Shown here piece after piece: positions 42,541 to 54,291 of a stretch of 64,000 nt of DNA. The stretch covers positions 1 to 64,000 of the forward strand of contig ML769655.1 of assembly GCA_009733575.1 (NCBI GenBank). The letters are read 5' to 3'. The notes under the pieces are model-generated. The model made no database searches. It saw nothing but the letters and a program-made list of their open reading frames with translations, and was not told where the DNA came from. This stretch comes from Gymnopus androsaceus JB14. Taxonomy: Eukaryota; Basidiomycota; Agaricomycetes; Agaricales; Omphalotaceae. The first letter of the stretch is position 1; every line of letters begins with the position of its first letter. The position numbers and the translations under genes are program-made.

Positions 42541-43181
42541 TGCTTGTGAACGCCGATATCATCTACCTTATTAGCAGAGAACTTGACCCAGCTAAAGTCG
42601 AACGACACGACCGCGCGTTATATGATGCTAGAACCGCGCGGATAACCTTGTTGTCGCTCGGTCTCACCAACAAGATTTGCCTGGAACCAGCTCTTGACGT
42701 TCTCTGGAAAGAGATTCACATCATGCACGCGATGCAAGTTTTTGAGTATACATTTCCTATGTGTTGTCGGATGAACGGATTGAGAGTTTCACGTTAGCCT
42801 GGCCCAACCTGAAGAGACTGGTCATCACGACCGTCACGGGCTGGCCACACCGTGACATACCCACTATCAACTCTCTCTCTCACTTTGCCCAAAACTGCCG
42901 AAAATTGGAATATTTGGCTGTCCCTGTCCAAGTTCATTCACCGCTTCCTGATATTCTTCCAGATCTGACATTTTTCGCACACCCACTGCATATTTTCAAG
43001 TGCACGTTGCCTGGAGATTTAATAGATCTCAATGGTGTCGCTGTACGCCTGGATCGCATCTTTCCTTCACTCACTCATGTTTTCGGGGAAATTTAGAGCT
43101 TTTGCATGGGAGGAAGTGACTCGCATAATCAGGGAGAGCTACAGGTTGTCGCACAGAACAGCAAGCTCCCGCCAGAAGTTG
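42541..43181 (+). pseudogene. F-box-like/LRR copy B, internally deleted
   Basis: The N-terminal block NADIIYLISRELDPAKVERH..ICLEPALDVLWKEI is joined directly to the late block HAMQVFEYTFPMC, skipping about 320 residues of copy A. A frameshift near 42765 separates it from ERIESFTLAWPNLKRLVITT, HFAQNCRKLEYLAVPVQV and FFAHPLHIFKCTLPGDLIDL, and another follows near 43085. It is cut by the assembly gap. A new 5' extension (42387-42540) has no counterpart in copy A. Confidence 0.8.
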
Positions 43182-43626
43182 NNNNNNNNNNNNNNNNNNN
43201 NNNNNNNNNNNNNNNNNNNNNNNNNNNNNNNNNNNNNNNNNNNNNNNNNNNNNNNNNNNNNNNNNNNNNNNNNNNNNNNNNNNNNNNNNNNNNNNNNNNN
43301 NNNNNNNNNNNNNNNNNNNNNNNNNNNNNNNNNNNNNNNNNNNNNNNNNNNNNNNNNNNNNNNNNNNNNNNNNNNNNNNNNNNNNNNNNNNNNNNNNNNN
43401 NNNNNNNNNNNNNNNNNNNNNNNNNNNNNNNNNNNNNNNNNNNNNNNNNNNNNNNNNNNNNNNNNNNNNNNNNNNNNNNNNNNNNNNNNNNNNNNNNNNN
43501 NNNNNNNNNNNNNNNNNNNNNNNNNNNNNNNNNNNNNNNNNNNNNNNNNNNNNNNNNNNNNNNNNNNNNNNNNNNNNNNNNNNNNNNNNNNNNNNNNNNN
43601 NNNNNNNNNNNNNNNNNNNNNNNNNN
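43182..43626. other. Assembly gap, 445 N
   Basis: The sequence is unknown. It falls between the 3' end of F-box copy B and the middle of copy C, where tandem near-identical copies would be hard to assemble. Long open frames reported across it are artefacts. Confidence 1.
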
Positions 43627-44230
43627 TCATAGCATGGACGCTCTTCGTTACTTTCTACAGAGGACGAAAGACCTGGGAAAGAGAGCAAGGGTTGTTGATT
43701 TCTCTCGACGGACGTGCCAGTAACTGACGTCCATTCAGGTATTGGAGAGTATGAGAAATCTTCTTAGTAAACCCAGGGAGACAATCAAAAGGTTCTTGCC
43801 AATAGTACTCCGCGCTCCGTCTAACTGACTGAACTGCAGGTTATTAGTGAAAGCCGGATACGTTGGAACAGGATGCTCTACTACACATCTCGTGTTCGAG
43901 TCTTGTCGTTGGATCGGCCAGACCACGTCGGCGCCTCAATATACGCCAGAATTGGGAAGCTCTTACAATGTTATTCTTCCCTAACCTTCGTAAACTCTGT
44001 GCATCACAAACTGCTTATATCCTCTGGAAGCCTTTCCTTCTTCCTATCAGACTCTCTGCTTTCCGTGGAATTTCCGAGCTTTTATGGCGAGGATGCGCCG
44101 GACTTGGGACCGTCGTTGTCCAGCGTAGCCCGAAGGTCCCACATTGGGAAGAGGGGGATTTAATCTCTCCTTTCCTTTTTTTTTTTTTTTTTTTTTTAAA
44201 TGGTCTCGCAGGAGGGATGAGCCTCCTAGG
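43627..44230 (+). pseudogene. F-box-like/LRR copy C, truncated by a poly-T insertion
   Basis: It starts in the gap. It reads HSMDALRYFLQRTKDLGKRA and DFSRRTCQ, then the intron, RIRWNRMLYYTSRVRVLSLD, and PDHVGASIYARIGKL with frame changes near 43958. After cccgaaggtcccacattggg the homology stops. A run of 22 T (44176-44197) follows, then the sequence rejoins copy A's very end (tctcgcaggagggatgag). About 1 kb of LRR region is therefore replaced by the T run. Confidence 0.8.
44176..44197 (+). repeat. T22 homopolymer at a deletion junction
   Basis: Twenty-two consecutive T bases mark the internal deletion of F-box copy C. On the minus strand this is a poly-A tract. Confidence 0.9.
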
Positions 44231-44519
44231 TGCATTGTTCACTCACCATTTTATGGTTATAATTATGTATATTGCTGTTAGCTTGGTGACCAATCCCCTC
44301 TAAGAGGTCGGTGAAGAGTGAAAACATCATTCCTTACTTTCGCCAACCTTTTACAATGAACTTGCTTTATTATATTGTTTTATAGCGCTGTTGATATTAT
44401 GATAGGCTAGGTTTTGATGAATTCAATGAATCATGATACTAGAACCACGGCGGTTGGAACAACCACTGAGCACAGCGCGATACACCAAGCACCAGAAGTG
44501 AGTCCCCCGGAACCATGTC
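44231..44519. other. Intergenic, convergent 3' ends
   Basis: No gene seen. AT-rich sequence between F-box copy C and the end of the REX1-family gene. Confidence 0.5.
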
Positions 44520-47040
44520 TCAGTGTATTGAAGGTGAGTACCTCCGAACTAAAGTATCCAAGCACCCACACCAAATTCGAGCGTTCATACTCTCCTCATC
44601 CACTCCTCTAGATCTTACGCCTTCACTCCCAGAAACAATAAACCCCCTCTTCGCTATTTCCACCGCCTCCTCCAGCTCCCTCATATCCGCAGCCGACCAC
44701 CGCTCACTCTCCGCTAACTGATCAGTAGGTGCACCCCTCCTGATAGCCTGCTCAAACGCCGTCTTCCTCTTATTCAGATCCGCCATTCGTCGTGGATCAG
44801 AGTGGCCTGTGAAGATAAGGAGGGCAGTTCGAGGAGGGAGGGAGGAGTGGATGGTTTGAAGATGGTTGGAGGTTGCAAGTAGTGCGGAGGATAGGGTTTC
44901 TGGAGTGGGTGACGAGGGACGAGGTACTGGAGCAGAAGAGGCGGGAAGAGGCGTTGTTGTTGGGTCTGACGGGTTAGCGCGGGGAACAATCCCTAAACAA
45001 AAAGAATGATTAGAAAACCCAAGACAGCGAGGAGCGCGAAGAAAAAAACACAGCACTCACATCCCTTAACACTCGCAAGTCCCATCAACCTCGCAAACAC
45101 AAAGTCATGCGATTCCACTACATCAAGAAAATTCTTTACAACCTCGCTGTCGTCCTTGCAGCCCAAACTCGTATTCGCCTTGCTCCCATGCATCGTTCCC
45201 GGATTTCCATGATCTACCACAGCAGTTCGTATCTTTTCACCACCAGTACCTGCGTTAACCGTACCGGAAGATGATCTCTTCCCGGCCCTCCCCATCCTTT
45301 CAAACAATCCTTCCATATCCGCCTTGAACTCCCCAAAGTCCCGCCCACCCTTGACTTTTTTCCGCACGAGGTCCATCGCTGCGCGCGCATCTTCTTCTGG
45401 GTCGTGCCCACCCTCCCCACGAACTTGGATCTCCCGCCCGCACCATTTTTTCGTCAACCAGGCTAGGCCGGGTTTGAGTGGACGTCCACGGGGGTGAGAG
45501 TAGATTAAGGCGGTATCTACGCAGAGAGGATGTGCGATTTTTAGGGCTTTGAGGTCGGATTCGAGCGAGTGTCCAATGAGAATTGGGGTGAGGGGGGTCA
45601 TTTGGGTCGCAGAGGAGGGAGAAGATTTCGTCGTAGAGAACGGGTTGGGTTTTGGCGGAGCTGGTAATACGGGACTAAGTAAGCGGAGAACGTCTGTTTG
45701 AGCTTCAGTGAAGGTAGTCGTGGCGGTAGCAAGCGCTTCGGCTGTGATACCTGACCATCTGCAAAATAGTGTATAAGTCATGAGATGAGATACGAGAAGA
45801 AAATACTGAAGGCTCACCGTGTAAGATAGTCTATTACGGGTTTACCTGGCTTCACTAGGCGGTCATAGACGACACCTTGAGTATCGTAGTCGATCATGCA
45901 GACCCTCGTGAGCTCTTTGCCGTCCTCGGTCATACACTAGAACCAAGCAGATTAGCGATATTACAGACCAAAAAAAAGAAAAACTCACCATTTCACAATC
46001 AATCCCATAGACCTTCCTCCGAGGTTTCGGTTTTCCTTCTTGATCGATAGACTTGGGTTCGGCGGGCGTCTCGACCCAGTCAGGGGGTTTTTCGTTGTCA
46101 ATATCGGCTAGGTAAGATGGTATTGGGTAGTCATTTTCGATCATCTGCTCAACTGAGAGAACATAGTCTGAAGGGCCTGATGATCCAGGTTCTGCTGAAT
46201 ACGAGGTGGGATATCCGGTCAGCGAGTTCTAAAGAAAAGATAAACAATGAACGGACAAATTTTTTCCTTTTCCCTAGCCTCCATCCGCCTCTTTTTCTCT
46301 GCACCGCTAATCGGAAGACTAAAAAATGTACTGAGAACGCTATGCATTCTGGTCTGATCACCGGGTGCGCGCGTTGGGCAAGCATGGCTGAACGTCGACG
46401 CAATAAACGGTACGATTGTGGGGGGATTTGGGTTTGAAGGATCGGAACGGGGAGGAAGAGGAATGGATATTGGCAAATTTGGATTCTTTAGCGCGCTTGT
46501 TGGTGGCGGCGGAATACCGAGAACGTCTGGCGTCAGCCCTGGGACCAGGATCACGACAACTTTAGGTATGAGATTCGTATTCTGGCAGTAATTATTAGTA
46601 AAATTGTGAGACTAGAATGCAATTTCATACCTCTAGACGAAGCCAATTGGGAGGAGGTGCATCAGCGATGATATGCAAAGCCAGATCTCGGATATCCTAA
46701 CGAGAATTATTAGAATAAGCGAATAAAGAACGAGTTTATACCAACCTCAATGCCAATAGCCCTTTGTCTCTGCAATATGTCGCCATTCGAGTACATGAAT
46801 TTTGGCTGCGTCGACTAGAAGGTCATTAGATTTTGTAGTTCCCCTTCAATATACACATACATCGAGCTTCAGTTCTGCCTTTTTGGCCTTTTTGTTCTTG
46901 CGCTTTTCGACTTTGGTCCATCCCTCTGGTTCGTTTGTTGGTATTGTTACTTCATTTTCACTACTATCAGGACTGAGCTTGACCTTCTTGCTTATTGGAG
47001 CCGTCGGAGACGACGACGAAGAAGTCGTAGATCGCTTCAT
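44520..47040 (-). CDS. REX1: REX1/RNH70-family RNA 3'-5' exonuclease
   Basis: REX1-type DEDDh exonucleases trim 3' ends of 5S rRNA, tRNAs and other nuclear RNAs. From ATG 47040: a Ser/Lys-rich N-terminus with basic KKVKL and KRKNKKAKK (likely nuclear signals), exon 2 (46814-46746), exon 3 (46696-46631, DIRDLALHIIADAPPPNWLR), and exon 4 from 46581 (KVVVILVPGLTPDVLG, SVLSTFFSLPISG). Then SDYVLSVEQMIENDYPIPSY leads to the catalytic YGIDCEM (Asp, Glu), IGHSLESDLKALKIAHPLCV (Asp) and GHDPEEDARAAMDL (His, Asp), all DEDDh residues kept. A Pro/Ser-rich linker and a conserved-looking C-terminal exon end at 44520. The intron near 46220-46250 (between EKEK and NSLTGYP) is only ~28 nt as I read it, so that junction is uncertain. 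Only 77 bp separate it from the divergent F-box gene. Confidence 0.9.
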
Positions 47041-47117
47041 TGAATGGACGTCGCGGTGAAAAAGAGAAGTCCCGATTCGGATGATCGGGCGCCAATTAAT
47101 ACTACTTGCTCCTTACC
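47041..47117. promoter_or_regulatory. 77-bp bidirectional promoter
   Basis: The REX1 ATG (47040, minus) and the F-box-like ATG (47118, plus) face away from each other, so both genes must start from this interval or from within each other's 5' ends. No TATA box is seen. Confidence 0.5.
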
Positions 47118-48642
47118 ATGTCACTACCTGAAGAGCTTCTTCATACCATAGTGGAACTCATAGCATCTGATACAATATTCATCGAACGCCAATCGCCTAC
47201 TCTTCGCTCGAAATATGCGACCATAAACCTTCGCCCTCTGTCTATGGCTACTCGCCAATTGAGGCGATTATGCTTGCCATTTCTCTTTGCATATGTCAAA
47301 GTGAAAGATGTGACAAGGCTAACAGATCAGTGTGCTGCCGGTAGTGATGCATTCTCAGCGTCCATTAGGTACGCTGAATTCCTGCAGAGCAGAGTATTCG
47401 CTGATTGTTTAAGTAGGACACTGGATTTCGGTTCCGTCTCAATGAATATAATGGAAGTCCTACATCTTTTCGACCGCTTTACCAATCTGTCGCAGATTAA
47501 TTTGGATTTCCTCTTCCCTGCCATCCCTATTCTCACTGCCATTCGCAATTATCCCGCCGTAACCGTTAACCTAGGATCGACGGCACGAGTGGCACTTACC
47601 GGCATAAATCTACTCAATTCGCTAAAATCATCGAACTTGGACCTATCACAAATAATCCTTGAAGAAAGAACAATCTTCGGTGAAACCTGCATAGCTTATC
47701 TCGAAAAGCACCTTGCCTACAGAATGCGGGTGAGGTGTCTTACGTACCGAACTTCGGACCCGCATGATAATTTCGGAAACTGCAGATTCCCTGGCCTTTC
47801 CGAACTCAAATTGAGGATGAGAATCCCTCCTACCACCCTACCGTGGATCTCCGAGCTTACACGCGGACATCCATTGTTGAAAAAAATCAGCTTTACCGGT
47901 TCTTACCTTCCAGTTAATTTCAAATGCAATCCAACAGTTCCTTTCATCCAGACATTCGTTGATGAGGTCTATAGAGAAAAGCTGGATCAGACTATGAGCA
48001 TTGAAGGGTTTGCTGTTACCCGATTCCAAAGCATTGCAAGTTCAGCTCCTTTCCTAGGAACTTCTTGCAACCCATGGCGTGTAACCGGGCTGCATTTATC
48101 GATCTACGCGTGGTGGTCGTCGGCGCGACTTCTAGTCCTCGCGCATTCTATGTTCCCCCAAATCTCCGTGTTGACATTAAATATTAAAGTCGAAGAGAAC
48201 AGTACTTCTTTTCCAGGTGTACGTCTTTCTATTCTCAACTTTCCACTCATTAACTCGGGTCCAGGAAGAACTCATTAGTTCACTCTGTTGCTTTTCGTCA
48301 CTCCAAGTGCTCAACCTGGTTGGTCCCTATCGTCTTCATGATTTTGGAAATCAGGCGACGCCTAGCCCTATCGATATGGAAGCTGCTATCATCCAGTATA
48401 CATCTTCGATTGCGCAGCGGATACCTACTATCGAGGCGTTTTTCATCGATTTAGTTTATGATAATTTTGACGAGGAGGAGAATTGGAAGCTTCGTGGTTG
48501 GCTTAGTGTGCAGACTTCTTGGGGTATTGAAGGATCCCACACGGTTGGACCCCTCGATTATACACCCATGTCTGAACCGCCTAGATCCCCTCCAGAAAAC
48601 CATGAATTTTCGAGATACTCATCTGTTTCCTACTATATTTAA
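47118..48642 (+). CDS. F-box-like protein, tandem pair member 1
   Basis: The N-terminal SLPEELLHTIVELIASD and LRPLSMATRQLRRLCLPFLF follow the fungal F-box pattern (LP.EL...I...D....L...S...R.LR..CLP.LF). The remainder looks like diverged LRR sequence: NLSQINLDFLFPAIPIL, FPGLSELKLRMRIPP, HPLLKKISFTGSYLP, FPQISVLTLNI. Exon 1 is 47118-48218, the intron 48219-48264 (46 nt) and exon 2 48265-48642; both exons are in phase, 492 residues. Met 47118 is chosen because it aligns with the start of the paralogue at 49727. Probable ubiquitin-ligase adaptor; target unknown. Confidence 0.8.
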
Positions 48643-48990
48643 CATTTCAATGAAGCAAGCGGTTTTAGCGTACCCGATTTCCGATGTTCAAAGACACGAA
48701 CAAAACCATACTAGTGTGCTGAGCACTGTCATCCTTTTCGTTGGCTCGCAATTCACCCACTGCCGTTACGCTTATAAGTCTAGAGAACCAGACTCGCCAA
48801 CGATTCCTCGAAAAGAATTGATCAATAATCATTTGTATGTTGGTACTAGTACATAATTCCAAACCGAATAATCTGCAATAATATCTTAGTCAACTTGTCA
48901 GGAGATGAATATCCAGCGATAGAATCCACGCTCGTACTCCGTTGGGTAACTCCAGAAAGTAGAAGGAACTTTGCGCTTACCGAAAGCCTC
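48643..48990. other. Intergenic, convergent
   Basis: No gene. From about 48858 (ttccaaaccgaata) to 48990 the sequence matches 51780-51915 and, in part, 62738-62762: the downstream flank of the DUF1349 gene is also duplicated. Confidence 0.6.
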
Positions 48991-49649
48991 CTAGGTATTG
49001 ACATTAACAACCACACCATCGAAATTGACCGTCAGATTCTTTTGGCCTTCAACATCCTCCTCTTTTGCAGGTCTCGCTGCCATAGCACTAACAGCTACTT
49101 CCCATCCCTCTTCCTCTGCAAAGAACCATGTCACTTCCCTCAACGGTTGCCTGCTCGACACTTCTCCGTCATCTCCGAGAACAAGCTCATACACCCACAA
49201 ACTGCTGCCCAGCTCATCAGCTTCGCGACGAACTTCAATAGTTGTCTTGGGGTTTGTAGACACAGGCGGAGCGATGCTCCAGTCTGAATAGGTGAGGGTA
49301 GATACTGTGCTAAGGTACGGCTTGCCCTGGTAGAATTCGATACCAGTCTTGAGCCACCTGTCAGTAGAACCTGAGCGAGTCAAGTGTAGCAGGAGCCCGC
49401 CCTGATCGTAGCGTGTCGTCCAAGGACCGCTGAATGTAAGTTGCACGCCTTGGAAGGATTTCAGCGCGATCGGCTTAGGTAGAAGGGCATGAGTGGGTGC
49501 ATTGAAGCTGTAAAATAAAATAAGGATCGGTGATTCGTGCTGATATCAAAATTCGATCAAACGCGAGATAATGCAGACCTATTAGTTTTGGGAGGCTTGC
49601 GCCATATATCCGTTGAAGGATGGGCTGTGACCGTGAAGGCAGATTCCAT
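48991..49649 (-). CDS. DUF1349 (concanavalin-like) protein, copy 1
   Basis: DUF1349 proteins have a beta-sandwich fold like lectins/glucanases; the role in fungi is unknown. Exon 1 49649-49579 reads MESAFTVTAHPSTDIWRKPP. The intron is 49578-49508 and exon 2 49507-48991, in phase, 195 residues. Family marks: WTTRYDQGGLLLHL, WLKTGIEFYQGKPYLSTVST, YSDWSIAPP, then TIEVRREADELGSSLWVYEL and REVTWFF near the end, with VSAMAARP. It lies convergent to the F-box-like gene and is nearly identical to 51916-52573. Confidence 0.85.
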
Positions 49650-49726
49650 GATGGTCGTAAACGTTAACGATCGTGACGGGCGCTCATTATTTGGCGCGCA
49701 TTATTAGTTACCATACTCCTACCACC

Positions 49727-51292
49727 ATGTTCTTCACCGCTATCTTTCCAGAGGAACTTCTTGAAGCTGTAGTGAAATGCATCATATCTAATGTCGACAC
49801 AGTATGCATTGAGCCCAAAATGACCACGTTCAATCGCTGGAGATATGCAAACAAAGACCTTATTTCTTTCTCCGTAGCCAATCGCAAAGTCCGACGAATA
49901 TGTTTGCCATTCCTGTTTGCATGCGTCAAGATAGAAGCAGGCAAAGATTCGGGGAGACTCGCATATCAGTGTACTGCCAACGAAGCATTTGCGTTAGCTA
50001 TCAGGTAAGGAGCTTTCCTCCTCGTCAGCGGGCGCTACTTCAATAGTGAACATAGGTCACTTCATCTTCTTTCGTCTTCTGAACCAGAGGACAATAGTAC
50101 ACTCTGTCTTCTCCTTCCCCATTTGCGAAATCTCTCCCAAATCAATATGGGAAGCTCAAGGGTTACACTCAATATTCCCTTGCTCACTGCTATAAATTCA
50201 AACCCCGTCTCGACCATTATCGTCCCATCATTGGCGCATTTTGACACAGCTTTACTCAAGGCTGAGTTACGACCTTCAGATCTAACAAAAATCGTCTTTT
50301 TCCCAACAGTGTTTTGCAACGACAACGATTACAGCGAGGTTGAAAAATATCTTATGTTTGGCGTGCGCGTAAATCATCTATATGTAAAAGCAACTGCACT
50401 GCTGTATGGGTCATTCGGGGGCCGGAAGTTTACTGGCCTTCGCGAGCTGCATATTAACCTAGACGCATCTCCCATCGCCGTATCTTGGCTTTCTGACTTT
50501 GCCCATGGACATCCACTACTGAAGAAAATCAGCTTTTCACGATATTCTGTGCGTGGAGCCATGCACCGTGATGCTATACTTCCTTTTATCAAGCCATTTG
50601 TCGAGGAAGTTGGTGACGAGGGAGAGATAAAAGGTTTTGCCATTACCCGGGTAGACCCAGGTTCTGAAGTTGTAGCCAAGGGACCATTCCGAGAGTGGTA
50701 TATCACTGGGTTGTATATAAGGATTTCGAAGTGGTCGGCGGGAAGGATCCTGAATCTCGCACATACTTTTTTCCCTCGAATTGAAATCTTTACTATGCAC
50801 CTACCACGCTCTACTGTTGCCGTATGTCATTTACTTTTTTTTTGTTTTTGAAAGGTGTGATTAACTTTGCCCTCATAGGATGAACTTATCGACTCGCTCC
50901 GCGTTTTCTCTTCCCTACGAGTGGTGGGCTTCTTGCGTCCATTCAGACTTCTGGCCTTTAGCAATCAAGCCCCATTGCCTGAGCCGCCGAGTCATGTGGA
51001 AGTCGAATCTGCTATAATTCAGTATACATCCCGCATTGCACAACATATACCTACTATCGAGGGCTTCTTCATCAATGGCCTTCGCGTCGGGCGGGGGAGA
51101 AATTTTCTGAAGGGATGGCTTTTTGTGAAGGGTATTGATGAATGCCAAATTCAAGCTGTAGGCTCACTCCGCCATCAAGTCAGACTTTTTCGTCGCACTG
51201 AAAGGATTAGAGCTCTGAATCCAGATTCTTCACCTCCTCTGGGGAGTCCACCATTATATACCAACGACTTCGCCTTACCCTTTTATATATGA
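49727..51292 (+). CDS. F-box-like protein, tandem pair member 2
   Basis: A paralogue of 47118-48642: FPEELLEAVVKCIISNVDTV and ISFSVANRKVRRICLPFLFA at the N-terminus, then LLPHLRNLSQINMGSSR, FTGLRELHINLDASP, HPLLKKISFSRY, EGFFI near the end. Exons 49727-50004, 50056-50821 and 50879-51292 join in phase to give 485 residues. It has one intron more than member 1 (50005-50055). The protein is clearly more diverged from member 1 than the neighbouring DUF1349 copies are from each other. Confidence 0.8.
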
Positions 51293-51915
51293 TGTTATCT
51301 TGTAATAAACACCTTCCAGATGGTGACCGTTTGTGCTGGGTTGATTGTACCAAAAAATAAAGAAATTAACACAAACTGGGAACAGAATGTAACTTCAAAT
51401 CTAGACTGACCATGGGTATACAATCTTGTATCAGGTGAACAGCGATGGGAGTCTGCATTCATAAGCGCCGCGCCTCTACCCTCTTTTCCGCGGGGTTGTT
51501 CATCAGCCCTTCATAGATGCCTTAAGTATCAAGTATCGAGGAACCGATGGACTCAGAGCGCAGTCGAAAGCAGAAACCATAATAATCCGAAAAGAAGTAC
51601 ATTGTACCTACTTAGATGCGTGAATGAAATAATTTCCTAATAATATTCAATTCCACTTTGATCAATGATTAATGATTCAATTTCCGTTCACAAGGCCTTC
51701 AGTTTTGGAATTGCAGATTATAGGGGGACTTAGCCTTGCCAGAAGGCGAGGCTCGTAGTGTACACATTGGTAATTCCAAACCGAATACTTTGCGATGATA
51801 TCCTAGGCAACTAGTCAGAAGCTGAATATCTAGCGATATGATTCACACTCGTACTCCATTGGGCAACTCCGGAAAGGCAAAGAAGAGAAGGAACTTTGCA
51901 CTTACCGAAAGCCTC
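51293..51915. other. Intergenic with a dispersed 240-bp repeat
   Basis: 51545-51800 matches 62523-62762 (gcagtcgaaagcagaaac, gaaaagaagtacattgtacc, cagaaggcgaggctcgtag) with a few indels. Its nature is unknown; no inverted ends or frames are seen. The rest holds nothing recognisable. Confidence 0.6.
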
Positions 51916-52573
51916 CTAGGCATTAACATTAACAACCACACCATCGAAATTGACCGTCAGATTCTTTTGGCCTTCAACATCCTCCTCTTTTGCAGGTCTC
52001 GCAGCCATAGCACTAACAGCTACTTCCCACCCCTCCTCCTCTGCAAAGAACCATGTCACTTCCCTCAATGGTTGCCTGCTCAACACGTCTCCGTCCTTTC
52101 CGAGAACAAGCTCACATACCCACAGACTGCTGCCCAGCTCATCAGCTTCGCGACGAACTTCAATAGTCGTCCTGGGATTTTTAGACGCAGGCGGAGTGAT
52201 GCTCCAGTCTGAATAGGTGAGGGTAGATACCGTGCTGAGGTACGTGTTGCCCTGGTAGAATTCGATACCAGTCTTGAGCCACCTGTCAGTAGAACCTGAA
52301 CGGGTCAGGTGTAGCAGGAGCCCACCATGATCGCAACGCGTTGTCCAAGGAGCAATAAATGTAAGTCGCGCGCCATGCAAGGATTTCAGCGGGATCGGCT
52401 TAGATAGAAGGGCATGTGTGGGTGCGTTAAAGCTGTAAGTAAAATAAGGATCGGTGATTCGTGCTGATATCAAAAGTTGATCAAAAGCGGTATAATGCAG
52501 ACCTATTAGTTTTGTGAGGCTTGCGCCATATATCCGTTGAAGGATGGACTGTGATCGTGAAGGTAGATTCCAT
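51916..52573 (-). CDS. DUF1349 (concanavalin-like) protein, copy 2
   Basis: Exons 52573-52503 and 52432-51916 join in phase to give 195 residues, the same length and structure as copy 1 (48991-49649). It differs at scattered positions, for example WRKPHKTN for WRKPPKTN, WVCELVLGKDGDVLSRQPL for WVYELVLGDDGEVSSRQPL, and VNVNA at the end. GIEFYQGNTYLSTVSTLTYS and REVTWFF are kept. The intron also stays open in another frame, so a longer N-terminus cannot be excluded. Downstream lies the copia insertion. Confidence 0.85.
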
Positions 52574-53003
52574 GACAGTGAATGAAGCGCTGTAGTAGGT
52601 CACAGCAAATGAGCCCCGGGTCACAGCCTCTGTGACATTAAGGTTAGGGTGAAACGGAAAGGAACTCGAAGCCACTTTCAGCTATTCAGTTATTCATCCG
52701 GCCCATTGTCCATCTTTCCCTACTTGCTTCCCGCCTACCGCGATCGTCATCGTGTCCTACGTCCTGCCCAGCGTCTACCCAACTCCTGGCGGCAGATCGC
52801 TGCCTGTGCCATGCTCAGCAGTTCTGATCTTAGTACGTGTTGAATGTCATGGCGACATAAGCTCACAGTGAATGTGACCAGGTGACGGCCAGATGTCTTT
52901 TTTAAGTAAGAATATGAAGGTAGAGCCAGTTTATTGGGAATATTCAAAGACCTGGTCCAGTTGCTGTGGCTTCGAGGGGAGGTATGGTGCGCCCGTGAGT
53001 GAG
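52574..53003. other. Spacer before the copia element
   Basis: Short frames on both strands (for example 52649-52843, plus) without motifs. The target copy TTATT lies at 53004-53008. Confidence 0.4.
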
Positions 53004-53008
53004 TTATT

Positions 53009-53529
53009 TGTTGAAAGGATCTGACGCTTACGATAGTGACGTCATCAATCAACTCGACATGAGTCTTTCGTCCCGTTAATACTCCTTGAAACACCTTTGT
53101 AGCTGCGCTACATAAGGCAACAGCACTGTCTTTGTATTTGCTCAATAAGCATACTAGATGCTGTAATTATGCCATTTGCTAGTTCTATAAATATGATACA
53201 TACGCTTATGAAGCATATGAACTGTTCAATACAATAGTAGTCAAATGTAGTTGTAATTACTCAATCTTACATTGTACTTACATGCTGTTGAACCATTATG
53301 ATCGTACCCTATGCCCTAAGCCACCTTACTATGATACTGTATAGTTGTAGTTGTACTTAGTATAAATACTGTAGGTACTTACTGTACTCCTTAGCATACT
53401 CAGTTGTACTACTACTTGTCTATACAAGAACTCTTTGCTCTCCAACTAGTCCTCCAGACCAGTCTACAAGCTACATAACTATGTGAGTATTGCATCTCAC
53501 CATTTGTTGATCATATGTCTGCTTCAACA
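53009..53529 (+). repeat. 5' LTR of the copia element
   Basis: 521 bp, TGTTGAAAGG..GCTTCAACA. A TATA-like AGTATAAATACTG lies near 53360. The partner is 59314-59834. Confidence 0.95.
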
Positions 53530-53543
53530 GGTTATGGGCCCTG
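53530..53543 (+). promoter_or_regulatory. Primer binding site, half-tRNA-iMet type
   Basis: GGTTATGGGCCC follows the LTR directly. It is complementary to the anticodon-loop region of eukaryotic initiator tRNA-Met (GGGCCCATAACC), not to the tRNA 3' end. Known copia-type elements prime from an initiator-tRNA half in this way. Confidence 0.75.
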
Positions 53544-54291
53544 GATTTGCTTGACGAAGGTCATTACACCATTGCGTCTTTGACAAATGGTTGATTGCGT
53601 TAACGAACTCATCTGATCCTACTTCGTAGACATTAGGCATGATGATTAGTGGCTTTGGGTTTGGGTGTAAACAGTAATCAGTGATTCACTTTGTTCCCTC
53701 CTTTCTGGAAGAGCCTAAAATATATAAGGCTTCTTCAATTGAACTAACTATTACCTACACGTATATACACAGGCACTCCATGTTGAATGAACTTTTGGCA
53801 GTTCCTATTCACTTAGGGCTGTTTGCGGGCCAATTCCTGCTCCCAGGTAGACTACTGCCGCTATGTGAATAATCAAAAGCATATGCGCATAGGCTGGGCA
53901 ATTGCGAACACGTGAGAGTTTCTTGGCCTCCTACTGTAGTATTCCCCCATATTGCCTTAAGTCCCTTAAACACCTATTAGATCTGAATACTCGCTTTCTG
54001 AACCTTGAATCTTAATTGATTCTACTGGTAAAGAAAACACGAGTTATGACAATTCAAACGGTTTTCTCTCGGCATATGGTTTTTGTATATAGTTTGGTTC
54101 AAACTTGCTGATGCGGGATGTGTATAACCCGATCAGAGATGGAAAATGGATGGATATAAACAAACTGCAATCACACCACAACAAAGTCTAAATGGGTAAT
54201 CACCGAAGTCAAGTGAATCTGAGATTCATAATCTTGGACATGTCAAACATCTTAATCGATTGTTACTGACAAGTTCATATCCAGAATCACA
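53544..54291. other. Copia leader sequence
   Basis: Untranslated stretch between the primer site and gag. No conserved frame is seen (53681-53872 is a chance ORF). Confidence 0.5.

Noticed and set aside
43032..43730. Long open frames on both strands across the N run
   Set aside because: They are open only because N is not read as a stop.
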